A DNA stretch of 5,377 nt. Origin: Acidobacteriaceae bacterium (lineage in GTDB: Bacteria > Acidobacteriota > Terriglobia > Terriglobales > Acidobacteriaceae). Of the stretch, positions 5,045-5,377 are shown one piece after another (position 1 is the first letter of the stretch; every line of letters starts with the position of its first letter). Position numbers and translations under genes: made by a program. Below the pieces are notes generated by a model. The model worked only from the letters and a program-made list of their open reading frames with translations, was not told the DNA's origin and did no database searches. The DNA is taken from assembly GCA_003140705.1 (NCBI GenBank), contig PLKU01000212.1, positions 1 to 5,377 on the forward strand. The letters run 5' to 3'.

Positions 5045-5377
5045 TCAATAAACGGCGAGCGATACTCGCAGGACATCGGGCTCCGAACCGAAGTCTAAAC
5101 CCCAGTCGGTTTGATCGCCATTGAGAATGCGTTGCGATTGAAACACGCCGTTTTCATCCACGCCTTCTTCTACGCGCAGGAATTGCCGATGCTGCCACTT
5201 GCCCTCGATGAGGGCCGAAGGCGTCTGGCTCGTCCCGAAGACAATCTGCTGCGACTTCTGTTGCTGCGCGGTGCCGGCTGGACGGAAATCCACTCGGCAA
5301 TAGTATCCAGTAACGAGAAACTGATTGTCGTTCAGTTGAGCCACCAGCGCACGTCCAATCGGCTCGCCATTTCCTTT
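5045..5377 (-). CDS. C-terminal end of GH35-type beta-galactosidase with DUF5597 domain
   Basis: The frame enters from the right edge with no start in view and ends at TGA 5047-5045, giving the last 110 residues. A GTG at 5344 is internal: the frame is open upstream of it and reads KGNGEPIGRAL directly into the domain. Landmarks are GEPIGRALVAQL, NQFLVTGYYCRVDF, FLRVEEGVDENG, RILNGDQTDWGLDF and the ending EPDVLRVSLAVY. This is the pattern of the DUF5597 C-terminal beta domain that follows the catalytic barrel in a group of bacterial GH35 beta-galactosidases, such as the Cellvibrio enzyme acting on xyloglucan. The catalytic residues lie outside the window. It is upstream of, and co-directional with, the GH-N hydrolase, consistent with joint breakdown of a galactose-bearing polysaccharide. 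The family call rests on the motif pattern recalled from memory. Confidence 0.8.
   Translation of the reverse strand, partial: KGNGEPIGRALVAQLNDNQFLVTGYYCRVDFRPAGTAQQQKSQQIVFGTSQTPSALIEGKWQHRQFLRVEEGVDENGVFQSQRILNGDQTDWGLDFGSEPDVLRVSLAVY

Noticed and set aside
5045..5344. Separate 99-aa gene starting at GTG 5344
   Set aside because: The frame is open to the window edge, and the residues before the GTG continue the DUF5597 pattern.

Overview
The window joins two unrelated gene neighbourhoods with an insertion sequence between them. Left (about 1-1690): six small, tightly packed minus-strand genes that look like an early region of a phage or prophage. They encode a single-pass membrane peptide, a zinc-ribbon protein, a 138-aa phage-type hypothetical protein, a short gene broken by an in-frame TGA, a 75-aa protein and a protein running off the left edge. 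Start and stop codons overlap (ATGA) or lie 1-2 nt apart. The two uncoupled genes have A-rich leaders with no Shine-Dalgarno sequence.

Middle (about 1730-3240): an apparently intact IS110-family element with a 410-aa DEDD/serine transposase on the plus strand. It has a short left non-coding end and about 190 nt of right non-coding end, which is the IS1111-type layout. The right end holds three abutting perfect or near-perfect hairpins, so it is the best place for the element's guide (bridge/seek) RNA. An imperfect 16-bp inverted repeat (1742-1757 and 3215-3230) and a 9-bp near-direct repeat outside it suggest the element's limits, but the exact ends are inferred.

Right (about 3240-5377): two minus-strand host-type carbohydrate genes in one orientation. 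The upstream gene is the C-terminal end of a GH35-type beta-galactosidase with a DUF5597 domain. After a 77-bp gap with a good Shine-Dalgarno sequence comes a secreted 536-aa right-handed beta-helix hydrolase of clan GH-N (GH28/GH49). It keeps the catalytic aspartates but lacks the His and Arg-Ile-Lys residues of polygalacturonases. The pair probably degrades a plant or microbial polysaccharide.

The host is likely an environmental bacterium. The sugar-hydrolase types and moderate-to-high GC recall Acidobacteriota or Verrucomicrobiota, but this is a weak inference. The IS sits exactly where phage-like and host-like DNA meet, so the junction may reflect IS insertion at a prophage edge, an IS-mediated rearrangement, or an assembly join through a repeated element. 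No tRNA, rRNA or CRISPR array was seen.
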